Shown here: piece by piece, positions 18,514 to 27,006 of the stretch | Layout: every line of letters starts with the position of its first letter | How positions within the stretch are numbered: position 1 is the stretch's first letter | From: JBAOHV01 sp037045265 | GTDB lineage: Bacteria; Actinomycetota; Acidimicrobiia; Acidimicrobiales; Microtrichaceae | Direction of reading: 5' to 3' | Assembly (NCBI GenBank): GCA_037045265.1 | Contig: JBAOHV010000004.1 | Coordinates: 1 to 64,000 of the forward strand | DNA length: 64,000 bases | Notes under the pieces: model-generated | What the model was told of the DNA's origin: nothing | Databases searched by the model: none | The model's input: only the letters and a program-made list of their open reading frames with translations | Position numbers and translations under genes: made by a program

Positions 18514-19115
18514 GCACCGCTGCACGCCAGGCGCGCCCGGCCGAAGCCGACGAGTGGCGGGCCCTGGGCAAGGTGCTGGGAGCGGCGTTCCAGGACGATC
18601 CGGTCTGGCAGTGGGTCACGCCGGACCCGCTGCGACGTGAGCGTCATCTGGGATCCGCGTTCGCCCGCCTGCTCAAGGGCCGCGTGGCCACGGGCAACGT
18701 GCTCACGAACGACCACCTGTCAGGTGCGGCGCTGTGGACCGCACCCGGGTCGTGGCGCATGACGGCGCGCGAAAACCTCCGTATGGCGCTACCGATGACC
18801 AGGGCAGTGGGCCCGGGGTCCGTCCTCCAGCGGATCCGGACCCTGTCTGTGATCGATCGGCACCACCCACGTGAGCCCCACTGGTACCTGATGATCATCG
18901 GGGCCGACCCGGCACGACGGGGGCAGGGTATCGGGTCGGCGCTGATGGAGCCGATGGTCAGCCGCTGTGACGACGAGGGCATGCCGGCCTACCTGGAGAG
19001 CTCGAAGGAGGAGAACCTGGCCTTCTACCACCGGTTCGGGTTCGAGGTGACCGGCGAGCTGCAGATCCATCCGGACTGCCCGCCGATGTGGACGATGTGG
19101 CGGGACCCTCGCTGA
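18510..19115 (+). CDS. GNAT-family N-acetyltransferase
   Basis: Transfers an acetyl group from acetyl-CoA to an unknown amine. The acetyl-CoA loop is seen as ADPARRGQGIGSALMEPM (consensus RxxGxG/A) and is followed by AYLESSKEENLAFYHRFGFE, the usual end of the domain. The N-terminus includes RALGKVLGAAFQDDPVWQWV, typical of the actinobacterial GNAT subgroup. 201 residues, intact, overlapping the upstream hydrolase. Confidence 0.85.
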   Translation: MSTAARQARPAEADEWRALGKVLGAAFQDDPVWQWVTPDPLRRERHLGSAFARLLKGRVATGNVLTNDHLSGAALWTAPGSWRMTARENLRMALPMTRAVGPGSVLQRIRTLSVIDRHHPREPHWYLMIIGADPARRGQGIGSALMEPMVSRCDDEGMPAYLESSKEENLAFYHRFGFEVTGELQIHPDCPPMWTMWRDPR

Positions 19116-19128
19116 GACGGGCCCGAGC

Positions 19129-19572
19129 TCACTCCTGCAGCGGGCCGGTCGACACGTTGATGTCGACGCCGCAGTCCTCCTGCACAGCATCACGGATCCG
19201 GTCGACCGCTGAAGCGAACTTGCCGTCGCCGACCAGCTCGACGATCGCCTGGAGGGCGGCCGGGTCGTCCTCTTCGAGCTGCGACACACGCTCGAGCCCG
19301 GCGAGGAACACCTCGAAGTCCCCTGCCAGTTCCGGTGGGGCCTGCTCCGACATCGTGCGCACGGCCTCGACGGACTCGTCGGCACCCTCGGCCAGGTCGA
19401 TCCCGCCCGCTCCCGACATCGACCGGGCGCTCGCGCAGAACGACCGCTCGTCGCCGTCGCCCGACGGAGCACCCGTCGTCGGTGACGCCTGGTCGCCGCC
19501 GTTGCTGCACCCTGCAACGAGCACCACCGTCGCCACGAGCATCGCGAGCGCAGCGCTGGGTGACCGGAGCAT
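19129..19572 (-). CDS. Small predicted lipoprotein, unknown function
   Basis: Start chosen at ATG 19572, which gives a short positive N-terminus, a hydrophobic stretch and the lipobox VLVAGC at about residue 21. The mature part (about 125 residues) is acidic and helical, with the pair CASARSM.. and EDCGVDI supplying two cysteines that may form a disulfide. It resembles no family I know. It ends convergently with the GNAT gene and diverges from the Rieske oxygenase; 106 bases separate its start from that gene. Confidence 0.65.
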   Translation of the reverse strand: MLRSPSAALAMLVATVVLVAGCSNGGDQASPTTGAPSGDGDERSFCASARSMSGAGGIDLAEGADESVEAVRTMSEQAPPELAGDFEVFLAGLERVSQLEEDDPAALQAIVELVGDGKFASAVDRIRDAVQEDCGVDINVSTGPLQE

Positions 19573-19642
19573 CGGCCCAACGTACCGGCGGAACAGGACG
19601 ATCGTGTGCCCGGGTGACATCACACCGGGTTCTGCCCTAAAC

Positions 19643-19656
19643 TAGAACACGTTCTA
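19643..19656. promoter_or_regulatory. KstR-like operator upstream of the Rieske oxygenase
   Basis: TAGAACACGTTCTA, a perfect 6-bp inverted repeat around two central bases, fits the KstR consensus TnnAACnnGTTnnA known from mycobacterial and rhodococcal sterol genes. It lies 22 bases before the GTG start of the oxygenase gene. No KstR gene is visible in the window. Confidence 0.7.
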
Positions 19657-19678
19657 CTTTCTTGACCTGGAGGTCGAA

Positions 19679-20735
19679 GTGTCCCCACGCACCCCCTTCC
19701 CGATCCCCTTCGGCTGGTTCCAGGTCGCCTGGTCCAGCGATCTGGAGGTCGGCCAGGTCGTACCGCTGCAGTACTTCGGCCGCCACCAGGCCCTGTGGCA
19801 GCGACGAGTCGGGCGCGGCGCACGTGAGCGACGCCTTCTGCCCACACCTGGGCGCGCACTTCGGATACGGCGGCACGGTCGCCGGCAACGACCTCGTCTG
19901 CCCCTTCCACGGGTGGCGCTTCGACTGCGACGGCGGCAACACGCTCATCCCCTACTCCGACAGGGTCAACAAGAAGGCGTGCGTGCAGCCGTACCCGACG
20001 ATCGAGCGCAACGGGCTGATCCTGGCCTGGTACCACCCGGAGCAGGCCGAGCCGATGTGGGAGATCCCCGAGATCCCCGAGTTCAACGACCCGGACAACT
20101 TCACGACCATGATCACCCGCGTCTACAAGATCGACGCGGCGTGGCAGGAGCTCGCCGAGAACGGGGTCGACGCAGCCCACTTCCGCTACGTGCACCACAC
20201 CGAAGAGGTGCCGGTGCTCAACTCCTACGAGACCGACGGCCCGCTCGCCCGCATGCGCTCGGCCCAGAAGTTCCCAACACCTCGTGGCATCGTCGACGGT
20301 CGCATCGACGCCGACTCGTTCGGGCCGGGTTTCAGCTGCATCCGCTTCTCCGGGATCATCGACACGGTCCTGATGGGCTGCAACGTGCCGATCGACGAGG
20401 AGCACTGCGAGATGCGCTTCAGCTTCACCGTCCGCAAGCTGAGCGACGACGAGGCCTTCAACTCGAGCGTTGGCCAGGCGTTCGTGGACGAGGTCGGCAC
20501 CCAGGTCGAGGAGGACCGACCGATCTGGCAGAACAAGGCCCACATCGTGCGCCCGGCGCTGTCCGACACCGACGGCCCGTTCATGAAGTTCCGCCGCTGG
20601 GCCTCGCAGTTCTACGCCGAGGGAGTCGACAACTCCGCCGAGCGCTACGAGCCGACCGTGTGCACCCCGGCCGACGCCGTGCTGACCGCCTCGCGCAAGT
20701 ACGGAACCGACCCCTTCGCAGACGCCCAGGACTGA
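19679..20735 (+). CDS. Rieske non-haem iron oxygenase, steroid-type (KshA/DAF-36-like), one frame break
   Basis: Start GTG 19679, behind CTGGAGG. After PFGWFQVAWSSDLEVGQVVP a frame break near 19,800 joins to the Rieske cluster motif FCPHLGAHFGYGG..LVCPFHGWRFD (CxH and CxxH). The mononuclear iron site is NGVDAAHFRYVHH with Asp and the two His ligands. The C-terminal part holds FSFTVRKLSDDEAFN and ends FADAQD. Size (about 352 residues) and motifs match 3-ketosteroid 9alpha-hydroxylase KshA and cholesterol 7-desaturase enzymes. The upstream KstR-like site supports steroid use, but substrate specificity is unproven; the ferredoxin and reductase at 15.8-17.2 kb could supply electrons. Confidence 0.8.
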
Positions 20736-20745
20736 GCCACCAGGC

Positions 20746-21744
20746 TCACTGCTGCTTGCTGGGCGGGATCGTCCAGCCGCCGACCGACCCCTCGGGGGAG
20801 CTCGGCGCAGGCGCGTCCGGAGTTGTAGAACCAGGCGCCGCCGGTGGTTCGTATCGGGGAGGCTCGTACGGTGGCGGCGTGTGATGCGGTGGTGCTGGCG
20901 GCGGACCCGCCGGCGGCACCGGGTTCTGACCGTACCCACCAGGACCGTACCCACCAGGCCCGTACGGGGGTTGCCCGTAGCCGCCCGAACCGTAGCCACC
21001 AGGACCGTAACCACCAGGACCGTACGGCGTGTGGTTGAACGGCCCCGGGCCGTATGGGCCCTGTGGGAGCGGACGGTTCGCTCTGGAACGCCGCACCAGA
21101 CCCACGATCAACAGCACCAGACCGACCAGGAACGCGAGCCCCGCGACCGACCACACCACGAGCATCCAGGCCAGCGGGCCGAGCATCGAGGTGACGTCCT
21201 CGACTCCGATCACACGGCCCACGGTGAAGCTCAACCCCGAGCTTGCCGACGGCTCCGTGGCCGACTCGCAGCTCAGTTCGTATTCACCGGGCTCCAGCCG
21301 AGCGATCGAGATGACGTCATAGCCCGGGTAACGGCTGTTCATGTCGAGCAGCTGTTCGTCGTACGCAGCGGGTTGCAGGGCCACAGCTGCACCGTCGACA
21401 TCGGCGAGCGCGCAGTCCGGCTCGGGCGTCGAGTCGTCGCTGAGCGCCACACCGACCGTCATGTCGGCGTTCGACTCGTCGAGCGGTTCGAGCACGCTGA
21501 ACGACAAGGTCCCCGGCACGAGCCGGTCACCGGGCCCGTCGAAGGCCACGTCACGCTCGAACTGCGAGAACCCGATACCGGAGCCGAGCATGGCGGTGCC
21601 TATCGTTCCGCCCAGCACCGAAACGACGATCACCACGATGCCGCTCACGATCATCGCACGACCGGGTCGTGGGGCATCCGGCGACACCGTCGGCGTCGGC
21701 GTCGGCATCGGGGACTGGGTTGGGGCCTGGAACGGTCCGCTCAC
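20746..21744 (-). CDS. Membrane protein with Gly/Pro/Tyr-rich C-terminal tail
   Basis: Start ATG at 21744. Residues 30-55 form one transmembrane helix (MIVSGIVVIVVSVLGGTIGT), followed by an extracellular domain of about 110 residues, then a second helix (WMLVVWSVAGLAFLVGLVL) and a cytosolic tail with repeats of GPGGYG and PPYGPGGYGP. Such low-complexity tails are common in actinobacterial membrane proteins (DUF4190-like) and may interact with other tails. I do not assign a function. It is convergent with the Rieske gene, only 10 bp apart. Confidence 0.75.
   Translation of the reverse strand: MSGPFQAPTQSPMPTPTPTVSPDAPRPGRAMIVSGIVVIVVSVLGGTIGTAMLGSGIGFSQFERDVAFDGPGDRLVPGTLSFSVLEPLDESNADMTVGVALSDDSTPEPDCALADVDGAAVALQPAAYDEQLLDMNSRYPGYDVISIARLEPGEYELSCESATEPSASSGLSFTVGRVIGVEDVTSMLGPLAWMLVVWSVAGLAFLVGLVLLIVGLVRRSRANRPLPQGPYGPGPFNHTPYGPGGYGPGGYGSGGYGQPPYGPGGYGPGGYGQNPVPPAGPPPAPPHHTPPPYEPPRYEPPAAPGSTTPDAPAPSSPEGSVGGWTIPPSKQQ
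20928..21048. repeat. Short tandem DNA repeat encoding GPGGYG units
   Basis: Imperfect repeats of a 15-base unit built on ACCGTA(A/C)CCACCAGG encode the glycine-tyrosine tail of the membrane protein. They would be prone to slippage and copy-number change. Confidence 0.75.
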
Positions 21745-21839
21745 GGAACCTCACGGATGCTGGCACTGCCCCATGCCTGCGTGGCGCTGGGTCGTGGCTG
21801 GTCACCGCAGATGGTACCGGCCCGGCCGCCGGCGTCGGA

Positions 21840-23012
21840 TCAGGGCTTGTCGGCCCCGACCACCCACATCGCGTAGAACTGCGCAGCACCGCCGTAGGCG
21901 TGGCCGAGCGCTGTGTCGACGCCGTCGATCTGGTGGTCACCAGCAGCGCCGCGCACCTGCATGGCCGCCTCGCCGAAGCGGATCATCCCCGAGGCACCGA
22001 TCGGGTTGGTCGACAGCACGCCGCCGGAGCAGTTGACCGGCAGGTCGCCCGTCATCTGGGTGACACCCGATTCGGTCAGCTTCCAGCCCTCGCCGACGGG
22101 GGCGAACCCCAGGTTCTCGAGCCACATCGGCTCGTACCACGAGAAGGGCACGTACATCTCGACCATGTCGATCTGCTCCCGCGGGTTGGTGATTCCTGCC
22201 TGGCGATAGACATCTGCTGCGCAGAGCTGGCCTGCGTCGGGGTTGATCTGGTCGCGGCCGTTGGCAGTGGCCGGCTCTGAGCGCATGGCCGTGCCGTGGA
22301 TCCACGCCGGACGCGCACCCGACGCAGCCGCGGACGCCTCGGCCGCCTGCTCGCCGGCGAGCACCAGCGCGATCGCGCCGTCAGACGACGGACACGTCTC
22401 GGCGTAGCGGATCGGCTCCCACAACATGAACGACTCCTTGATCGAGTCGTAGGTGATGTCGGTCTCGTGCAGGTGCGCGTACGGGTTCTTCGACGCGTTC
22501 AACCGATCCTTGAGAGCCACGAGGATGCCGATGTCCTCGGGGGCATCGGAACGGCGCATGTACTCGCGGATGAACGGCGCGAAGTAGCCGCCCGCGCCCG
22601 CCACCAGCTGCTGCTGGAACGGGATCGGGAACGACAGCGCCCACATGGCCTCCGACACCGATTGCTGCTGCCACGCGACGGTCAGAACCCGCTCGTGCAC
22701 GCCTGACTCGACGTGCGACGCGGCGACGATGGCGGTCGAACCACCGACCGACCCTGCGGTGTGCACTCGGAATAGCGGCTTGCCGACCGCGCCGAGGGCT
22801 TCGGCGAGGTACGGCTCGGGCATCATCATGCCCTCGAAGAAGTCGGGGGCCTTGCCCACGACGATGGCATCGATGTCGTCCATCGTCATGTGCGCATCCG
22901 CCAACGCCCGGTATACGGCTTCACGCAGCAGGCCCGGTAGCGACACGTCGCCGCGCACCGATGCGTACTTGGTCTGGCCGACTCCGACCACGGCTACCCG
23001 ATTGGCACCCAT
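21840..23012 (-). CDS. SCP-x/Ltp-type thiolase-like protein (steroid side-chain)
   Basis: Thiolase-superfamily protein of the lipid-transfer (Ltp) group, whose members act as retro-aldolases or thiolases in steroid side-chain removal. Start ATG at 23012, overlapping the stop of the next gene. VAVVGVGQTKYASVRGDV opens the fold; the position that holds the catalytic Cys in ordinary thiolases reads VHTAGSVGGSTAIVAA (a Ser/Gly, not Cys), as in Ltp3/Ltp4 homologues. ETCPSSDGAIALVLAGE and the C-terminal CSGGVLSTNPIGASGMIRFGE match the family; the final GHAYGGAAQFYAMWVVG lacks the second Cys. Intact, 390 residues. Confidence 0.85.
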   Translation of the reverse strand: MGANRVAVVGVGQTKYASVRGDVSLPGLLREAVYRALADAHMTMDDIDAIVVGKAPDFFEGMMMPEPYLAEALGAVGKPLFRVHTAGSVGGSTAIVAASHVESGVHERVLTVAWQQQSVSEAMWALSFPIPFQQQLVAGAGGYFAPFIREYMRRSDAPEDIGILVALKDRLNASKNPYAHLHETDITYDSIKESFMLWEPIRYAETCPSSDGAIALVLAGEQAAEASAAASGARPAWIHGTAMRSEPATANGRDQINPDAGQLCAADVYRQAGITNPREQIDMVEMYVPFSWYEPMWLENLGFAPVGEGWKLTESGVTQMTGDLPVNCSGGVLSTNPIGASGMIRFGEAAMQVRGAAGDHQIDGVDTALGHAYGGAAQFYAMWVVGADKP

Positions 23013-24076
23013 CACTCACCCTCCAGCACGGCGACGAGGTTCTGCTGCAGCAGCTGACCGCCGGTGGCGTGCGCCACGCCACGGCCGGCGGAGCCGTCGA
23101 TGATCCTGTTGGCCACCTCGGCGATGCGGATCAACCCAACGGCCAACATCGGGTTGGCAGCGAGCGCACCGCCCGACGGGTTGACCGTCACGTCGTCGCG
23201 CAGACCGAGCTCGTTGCGCACGATCCTCTCCTGATGGCTGAACGGAGCGCTCACCTCGGCCAAGTCGATCGCCTTGTCGGCCACGCCAGCCTTCTGGGCG
23301 GCCACGGCTATCGACGGCGCACGGGTCAGGTCGGCGGCACCGAAGTTGTGGCTGTCGATGCGGTGGTCGATTCCGGTGATCCACGCGGGCCGGTCTGACC
23401 ACTCGCGGGCCTTGTCCTCGGCAGCGATGACGACCGCGACACCCCCGTCGGTGATCGGCGGGCAGTCGTGGCGTCGCAGCGGGTCGCTGAGCATCTCCGC
23501 CGCGAGCAGCTCGTCGACCGATGCCGAGCCCTTGAGCTGGGCGTGAGGGTTGTTGATCGCAGCGGTGCGGTTGCGGTGAGCGATCTGGGCCATCTCCTCG
23601 ACCGTGATCACCCCGGCGTCGAGCATCGCCCGGGCCTGGAGCCCTGCCAAGGCGATCGAGTCGGGCCACAGCGGGCCGTAGTAGTAGGGGTCGAGCCCGC
23701 GAGACATGACGCTGGGCAGATCGCCGGGAGAAGCCTTCGAGTAGCCGTACACCAGTGCGCTGTCTGCGTGGCCGGACTGGATCTTCAGCCACGCCTCGTA
23801 GAGCGCCCAGGCACCGTCCATCTCGACGTGGCTCTCCTGGATCGGAGGCCAGGCACCGACAGCGTCGAGAGTCATGACGAAGCTGAACGCCTGACCGGCC
23901 AGGTAGTCGGTGCTACCCGAGACCGTGAAGTCGACCGAGGAGATCCCACCGACGTGATCGAGGACGCTCCGGATGACCGGCTGGATCATCTCCACCTCGC
24001 TCAGCTCGGTCGCGGCCCGTCGGTGTGTCGTCTGTGCCGTGGCGACCACGGCGACCCTGCGTGAAGGCCCGGCCAT
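23012..24076 (-). CDS. SCP-x/Ltp-type thiolase-like protein, partner of the previous one
   Basis: A more diverged Ltp-type thiolase, 354 residues. VAVVATAQTTHRRAATELSE opens the fold, and SGSTDYLAGQAFSFVM occupies the nucleophile region without a Cys. HDCPPITDGGVAVVIAAEDK and VNPSGGALAANPMLAVGLIRI are the conserved later segments, ending HATGGQLLQQNLVAVLEGE. It starts at ATG 24076, overlapping the DUF35 stop, and its own stop overlaps the next thiolase, so the four genes from 25112 to 21840 form one tightly coupled operon. Neither copy appears to be a classic cysteine thiolase. Confidence 0.82.
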   Translation of the reverse strand: MAGPSRRVAVVATAQTTHRRAATELSEVEMIQPVIRSVLDHVGGISSVDFTVSGSTDYLAGQAFSFVMTLDAVGAWPPIQESHVEMDGAWALYEAWLKIQSGHADSALVYGYSKASPGDLPSVMSRGLDPYYYGPLWPDSIALAGLQARAMLDAGVITVEEMAQIAHRNRTAAINNPHAQLKGSASVDELLAAEMLSDPLRRHDCPPITDGGVAVVIAAEDKAREWSDRPAWITGIDHRIDSHNFGAADLTRAPSIAVAAQKAGVADKAIDLAEVSAPFSHQERIVRNELGLRDDVTVNPSGGALAANPMLAVGLIRIAEVANRIIDGSAGRGVAHATGGQLLQQNLVAVLEGE

Positions 24077-24654
24077 CACATGTGTCCCTTCAGCTGCTCG
24101 GCGGGAACGTCCGGCTCGTCGATCGGGCGCCAGTACCGGATGTTCTCCATCGAGGTGGTGAGCTGGTCGTCGTCGACCCAGACGGGTTCGACCCGCATCC
24201 CGATGCGGACCTTGTCGTGGTCGATCTCGCCGACCGTGCCGTACAACGACACCGCTGCTCCGTCGGGCAGGAAGAGCGCCGAGACGAACGGGGTCGGCGG
24301 GGCGTTCACACCGAAGCCGATGTGCACGACGCAGAAAGAGGTGATCGTCGCGTTGGGGCCGACCTCAACCTGCTCGGTGGTCAGCAGCCCGGACACGGGA
24401 GCGACGCCGGTCGGGGGAACGTAGACGTCGCCTGTCTCGGGACAGCGTTCACCCAGGATCCTCTTCTCCTGGAGGCCGCGGAGGAAGCGGGTTCGGGCCA
24501 GGCCCGGCGAGTAGTCGTAGACCATCGCTGCGGGCATGCGCAGCCGCTGCACGGCATCGACGTCACCCAGATCGATCCCGCTCGGCAGGGGTTGGGTCCA
24601 CAGCCCGTCTGGCAACGTCGAGACGCTGCGGTCGGCGTCGTCGGTCGGGCTCAT
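24076..24654 (-). CDS. DUF35 OB-fold protein, thiolase partner
   Basis: DUF35 proteins bind thiolase-like partners (ChsH2/Ltp2 type) and complete an acyl-CoA binding complex. The protein shows FLRGLQEKRILGERCPETGDVYVPP, where the usual four-cysteine zinc ribbon has mostly been lost, then the OB-fold TTEQVEVGPNATITSFCVVHIGF and EIDHDKVRIGMRVEPVWVDDD. 192 residues, start ATG at 24654 overlapping the upstream stop. Its location beside two Ltp-type thiolases supports a steroid side-chain role like that of mycobacterial Rv3521-Rv3523. Confidence 0.8.
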   Translation of the reverse strand: MSPTDDADRSVSTLPDGLWTQPLPSGIDLGDVDAVQRLRMPAAMVYDYSPGLARTRFLRGLQEKRILGERCPETGDVYVPPTGVAPVSGLLTTEQVEVGPNATITSFCVVHIGFGVNAPPTPFVSALFLPDGAAVSLYGTVGEIDHDKVRIGMRVEPVWVDDDQLTTSMENIRYWRPIDEPDVPAEQLKGHM

Positions 24655-25112
24655 GCCGTACCTCCGGTCAGCTCGAAGCAGGCGATGTCGGAGATCAGGC
24701 CCTGGGGCTCCTCGGCCCAGCGGATCCTGACCCGGGCGCCGGTCGAGACGGCTCCGGCTTCGGGGGCGTCGATCACGTGCAGCATCGAGGTGTGGGCACC
24801 GTCGAGCTCGATCAGGGCCAGGGCGTGGGGCCGGTCGAGCGCCTGGCCTTCACGCACGTTCGACACCCAGCTCCAGGAGGTGACGGTTCCCTCGTTACCC
24901 ACCTCGACCAACTCGGTGAGCGGCGAGCCGGTCGTCGGGTCGTACTCGACAGGAGGGCAGACGACGCGGCCATCCTCGCCGCGGATGCCAAGGACCCGCT
25001 GCTCGCGCAGCGCCGTCAGGAAGGCCCCGATGACCGGACCGGTGGTCCGCATGAAGCCGTACTCGATGACGAGCGGCGCGTGGAGCAGACCGTCGTCTGC
25101 GACGTCGTTCAC
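24651..25112 (-). CDS. DUF35 OB-fold protein, thiolase partner, first gene of the operon
   Basis: Start chosen at GTG 25112, behind AGGGGG. Motifs: FLTALREQRVLGIRGEDGRVVCPP (ribbon region without the cysteine pairs), TELVEVGNEGTVTSWSWVSN and the OB-fold ending VRIRWAEEPQGLISDIACFE. 153 residues. A KstR-like palindrome lies 55 bases upstream. With the second DUF35 gene and two thiolases it makes a two-plus-two set, which suggests two paired complexes. Confidence 0.8.
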   Translation of the reverse strand: MNDVADDGLLHAPLVIEYGFMRTTGPVIGAFLTALREQRVLGIRGEDGRVVCPPVEYDPTTGSPLTELVEVGNEGTVTSWSWVSNVREGQALDRPHALALIELDGAHTSMLHVIDAPEAGAVSTGARVRIRWAEEPQGLISDIACFELTGGTA

Positions 25113-25166
25113 GTGAACCCCCTGGACTTCGGGCTCCGGGCGACCCGGAGCAACGGTCGATGAATC

Positions 25167-25180
25167 TAGAACAGGTTCTC
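25167..25180. promoter_or_regulatory. KstR-like operator upstream of the thiolase/DUF35 operon
   Basis: TAGAACAGGTTCTC fits TnnAACnnGTTnnA except for the last base. It lies in the gap between the glutamine amidotransferase stop (25190) and the DUF35 gene start (25112), where the promoter of the minus-strand steroid operon should be. Confidence 0.6.
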
Positions 25181-25189
25181 GTTTGGCCG

Positions 25190-25903
25190 CTACCGGGCAC
25201 CGCTCCGCCAGCCCAGCACCTGCTCCACGAGACGGTCGGCCCGGAGCAGCGCCGCGACGCGGTGACGGTCGCATTCGGCCAGGAGATCGTCGGGGTCGAT
25301 GCCCAGGTCGACGATCTGGTCCATGTCGTCGACGAACCAGCCGGCTACCACATCGCGGTCGACCTCGGGGTGGAACTGCGTCGCCAGGTTCGCCCGCAGA
25401 CGGAACGTCTGGGGGCCGATCCGCGAGGTGGCAAGCAGCTCTGCGCCGGGGGGAACATCGAAGACGTCGAAGTGCCACTGGAACCAAGGCCCGGACTCGA
25501 TCGCCGGCAGCCCGCCGGATTCGGGACTGCCGATCGGTTCGATGCGGAGCCAACCGACCTCGGGACCGACGCCGGGGCGCACAGCTCCACCATGCGCAGC
25601 GCTCAGCATCTGCGCGCCGAAGCACATGCCGAGCACAGGCACCCCTGCTGCATCGGCCGCTCGCAACAACTCGAGCTCAGGATCGACCCAGTGCGCAACG
25701 GCCGGGTCGTAGACCGACCATCGCGACCCGTAGACGACGACCAGGTCGAACTCGGTGGGGTCGGGAAAGTCGGGCCTGCCGACGGGTGAGCCCGGCGTGC
25801 AGCAGACCTGATGGGGCACAGCTGCGATGCCGCGGTCTGCGAGCACTTCGCCGATCAACCCCGGCAGCGAGTTTGCGTCGTGGTGGATGTGCAGGGCTCG
25901 CAT
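25190..25903 (-). CDS. Class I glutamine amidotransferase-like protein
   Basis: Stand-alone GATase1 domain of 237 residues. The nucleophile is VPVLGMCFGAQMLSA (Cys in the GxCxG elbow) and the His-Glu pair is in TQFHPEVDRDV, so the triad is complete. The N-terminus is the typical LHIHHDANSLPGLIGEVL. Related proteins act as gamma-glutamyl hydrolases or GMP-synthase-like amidases; no synthase partner is adjacent, so the substrate is unknown. The ATG at 25903 is used. Confidence 0.82.
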   Translation of the reverse strand: MRALHIHHDANSLPGLIGEVLADRGIAAVPHQVCCTPGSPVGRPDFPDPTEFDLVVVYGSRWSVYDPAVAHWVDPELELLRAADAAGVPVLGMCFGAQMLSAAHGGAVRPGVGPEVGWLRIEPIGSPESGGLPAIESGPWFQWHFDVFDVPPGAELLATSRIGPQTFRLRANLATQFHPEVDRDVVAGWFVDDMDQIVDLGIDPDDLLAECDRHRVAALLRADRLVEQVLGWRSGAR

Positions 25904-25952
25904 CTATGCGCAGTATTGCGCGGGCCGACCACTGACCCCACCTGGCTGCACG

Positions 25953-26957
25953 TCAGCTGGTCGGGCGCACCGCTGCCGAGTCGGGCTCCACCATCAGCGA
26001 CGAGACATCCACCGCTTCCAGATCCGAGCCCGTGATCCGGGTCAGGTCACGAAGGCCCCGGTTGTTCCAACGCTCGTCGGGTGCGCCGGTGAGCATCCAT
26101 GGCGAACCGTTGTCCGCCAGGACCATGCCGTGGCGCTTGAGTGCGTCGGCGACGACCCGGGCCTGCGGACCGAACGTCGACGTGTCGAAGTCGGCTCGGA
26201 GCCGGAACCACGCTCCCATCGGCGGCAGGTTCGGATCCGAGTCGGAGCTGGCGAAGTGCCGCGCCGGCCAGAGGTAGCCACGCTGGGTTCGCGGTGCAGT
26301 GAAACGGATGGCGTGGTCGATTCGACCCGCCTCGACCTCCTCGTAGCGGACAAGTCCGGCCAGGATCGGCAGACCGGCGGCATCGGCGGACGTCCAACCT
26401 TCGGGGCGCAGCGCATTCGAACGCAGGTCCCAACGCGCCCCCGAACCGGCCGACCAGGACCCGCCCGCCTGACGGGTCGAGTCGAACGTCTCATACAGTT
26501 GGCAGTCGCCTCGATCGACCACGATCACGTGGTGGTCGGAGCCAGCCTCGACCGCTGCGTCGGCCGGGATCGGGTACGGTCCCGGGTCACTCTCGTCGTC
26601 GTAGTAGAAGCTGACCGGAACCCGGCTCTGGCCTGCATCGACACCGGTCACCGGGATCCCGATCCGCCCACCGTTCCACAGCCCGGCCCCGAAATCGGGC
26701 CACAGCGTTCCGCTCGATCCGATCGAAGACCGCCAGGCATCGGAGCGGGAATGGACGGGCAGCTGCGAAACGTCGGCTCGCCAGACGTTGTCGGCAGGGA
26801 ACAACGGGCATCCGCCAAGTCCGGGGGATCCCGGATAGCCCCCGGTCCCGCCGGTCCCACCAGGTGATGGGGCCGTGCACGCAGCGATGGCCATCATGGC
26901 GATCAGCCCCGCGGCCGCGATCGTGAGAGGTGGACGGGATCGGCTCGGCGCAGTCAC
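25953..26957 (-). CDS. Secreted lipoprotein of unknown function at the 3' end of the mycofactocin operon
   Basis: GTG start at 26957. A lipoprotein signal ends MAIAAC at about residue 27, and a glycine-rich linker follows (GGTGGTGGYPGSPG). The mature domain of about 280 residues has FPADNVWRADVSQLPVHSRS, VPVSFYYDDESDPGPYPIPA, HHVIVVDRGDCQLYETFDS and YLWPARHFASS..PPMGAWFRL. It matches a conserved secreted protein family I can recognise by style but not by function. It begins 49 bases after the mftF stop and may be cotranscribed with it. Confidence 0.7.
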   Translation of the reverse strand: MTAPSRSRPPLTIAAAGLIAMMAIAACTAPSPGGTGGTGGYPGSPGLGGCPLFPADNVWRADVSQLPVHSRSDAWRSSIGSSGTLWPDFGAGLWNGGRIGIPVTGVDAGQSRVPVSFYYDDESDPGPYPIPADAAVEAGSDHHVIVVDRGDCQLYETFDSTRQAGGSWSAGSGARWDLRSNALRPEGWTSADAAGLPILAGLVRYEEVEAGRIDHAIRFTAPRTQRGYLWPARHFASSDSDPNLPPMGAWFRLRADFDTSTFGPQARVVADALKRHGMVLADNGSPWMLTGAPDERWNNRGLRDLTRITGSDLEAVDVSSLMVEPDSAAVRPTS

Positions 26958-27006
26958 CTCCGCTGCATCGACAAGTGCACCCTGGCTCCTTGAGCGGCCT
27001 CCGGGC

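Noticed and set aside
20928..21048. Regular short repeats that look CRISPR-like
   Set aside because: No spacers; the repeats encode Gly-Pro-Tyr units inside a long membrane-protein gene.
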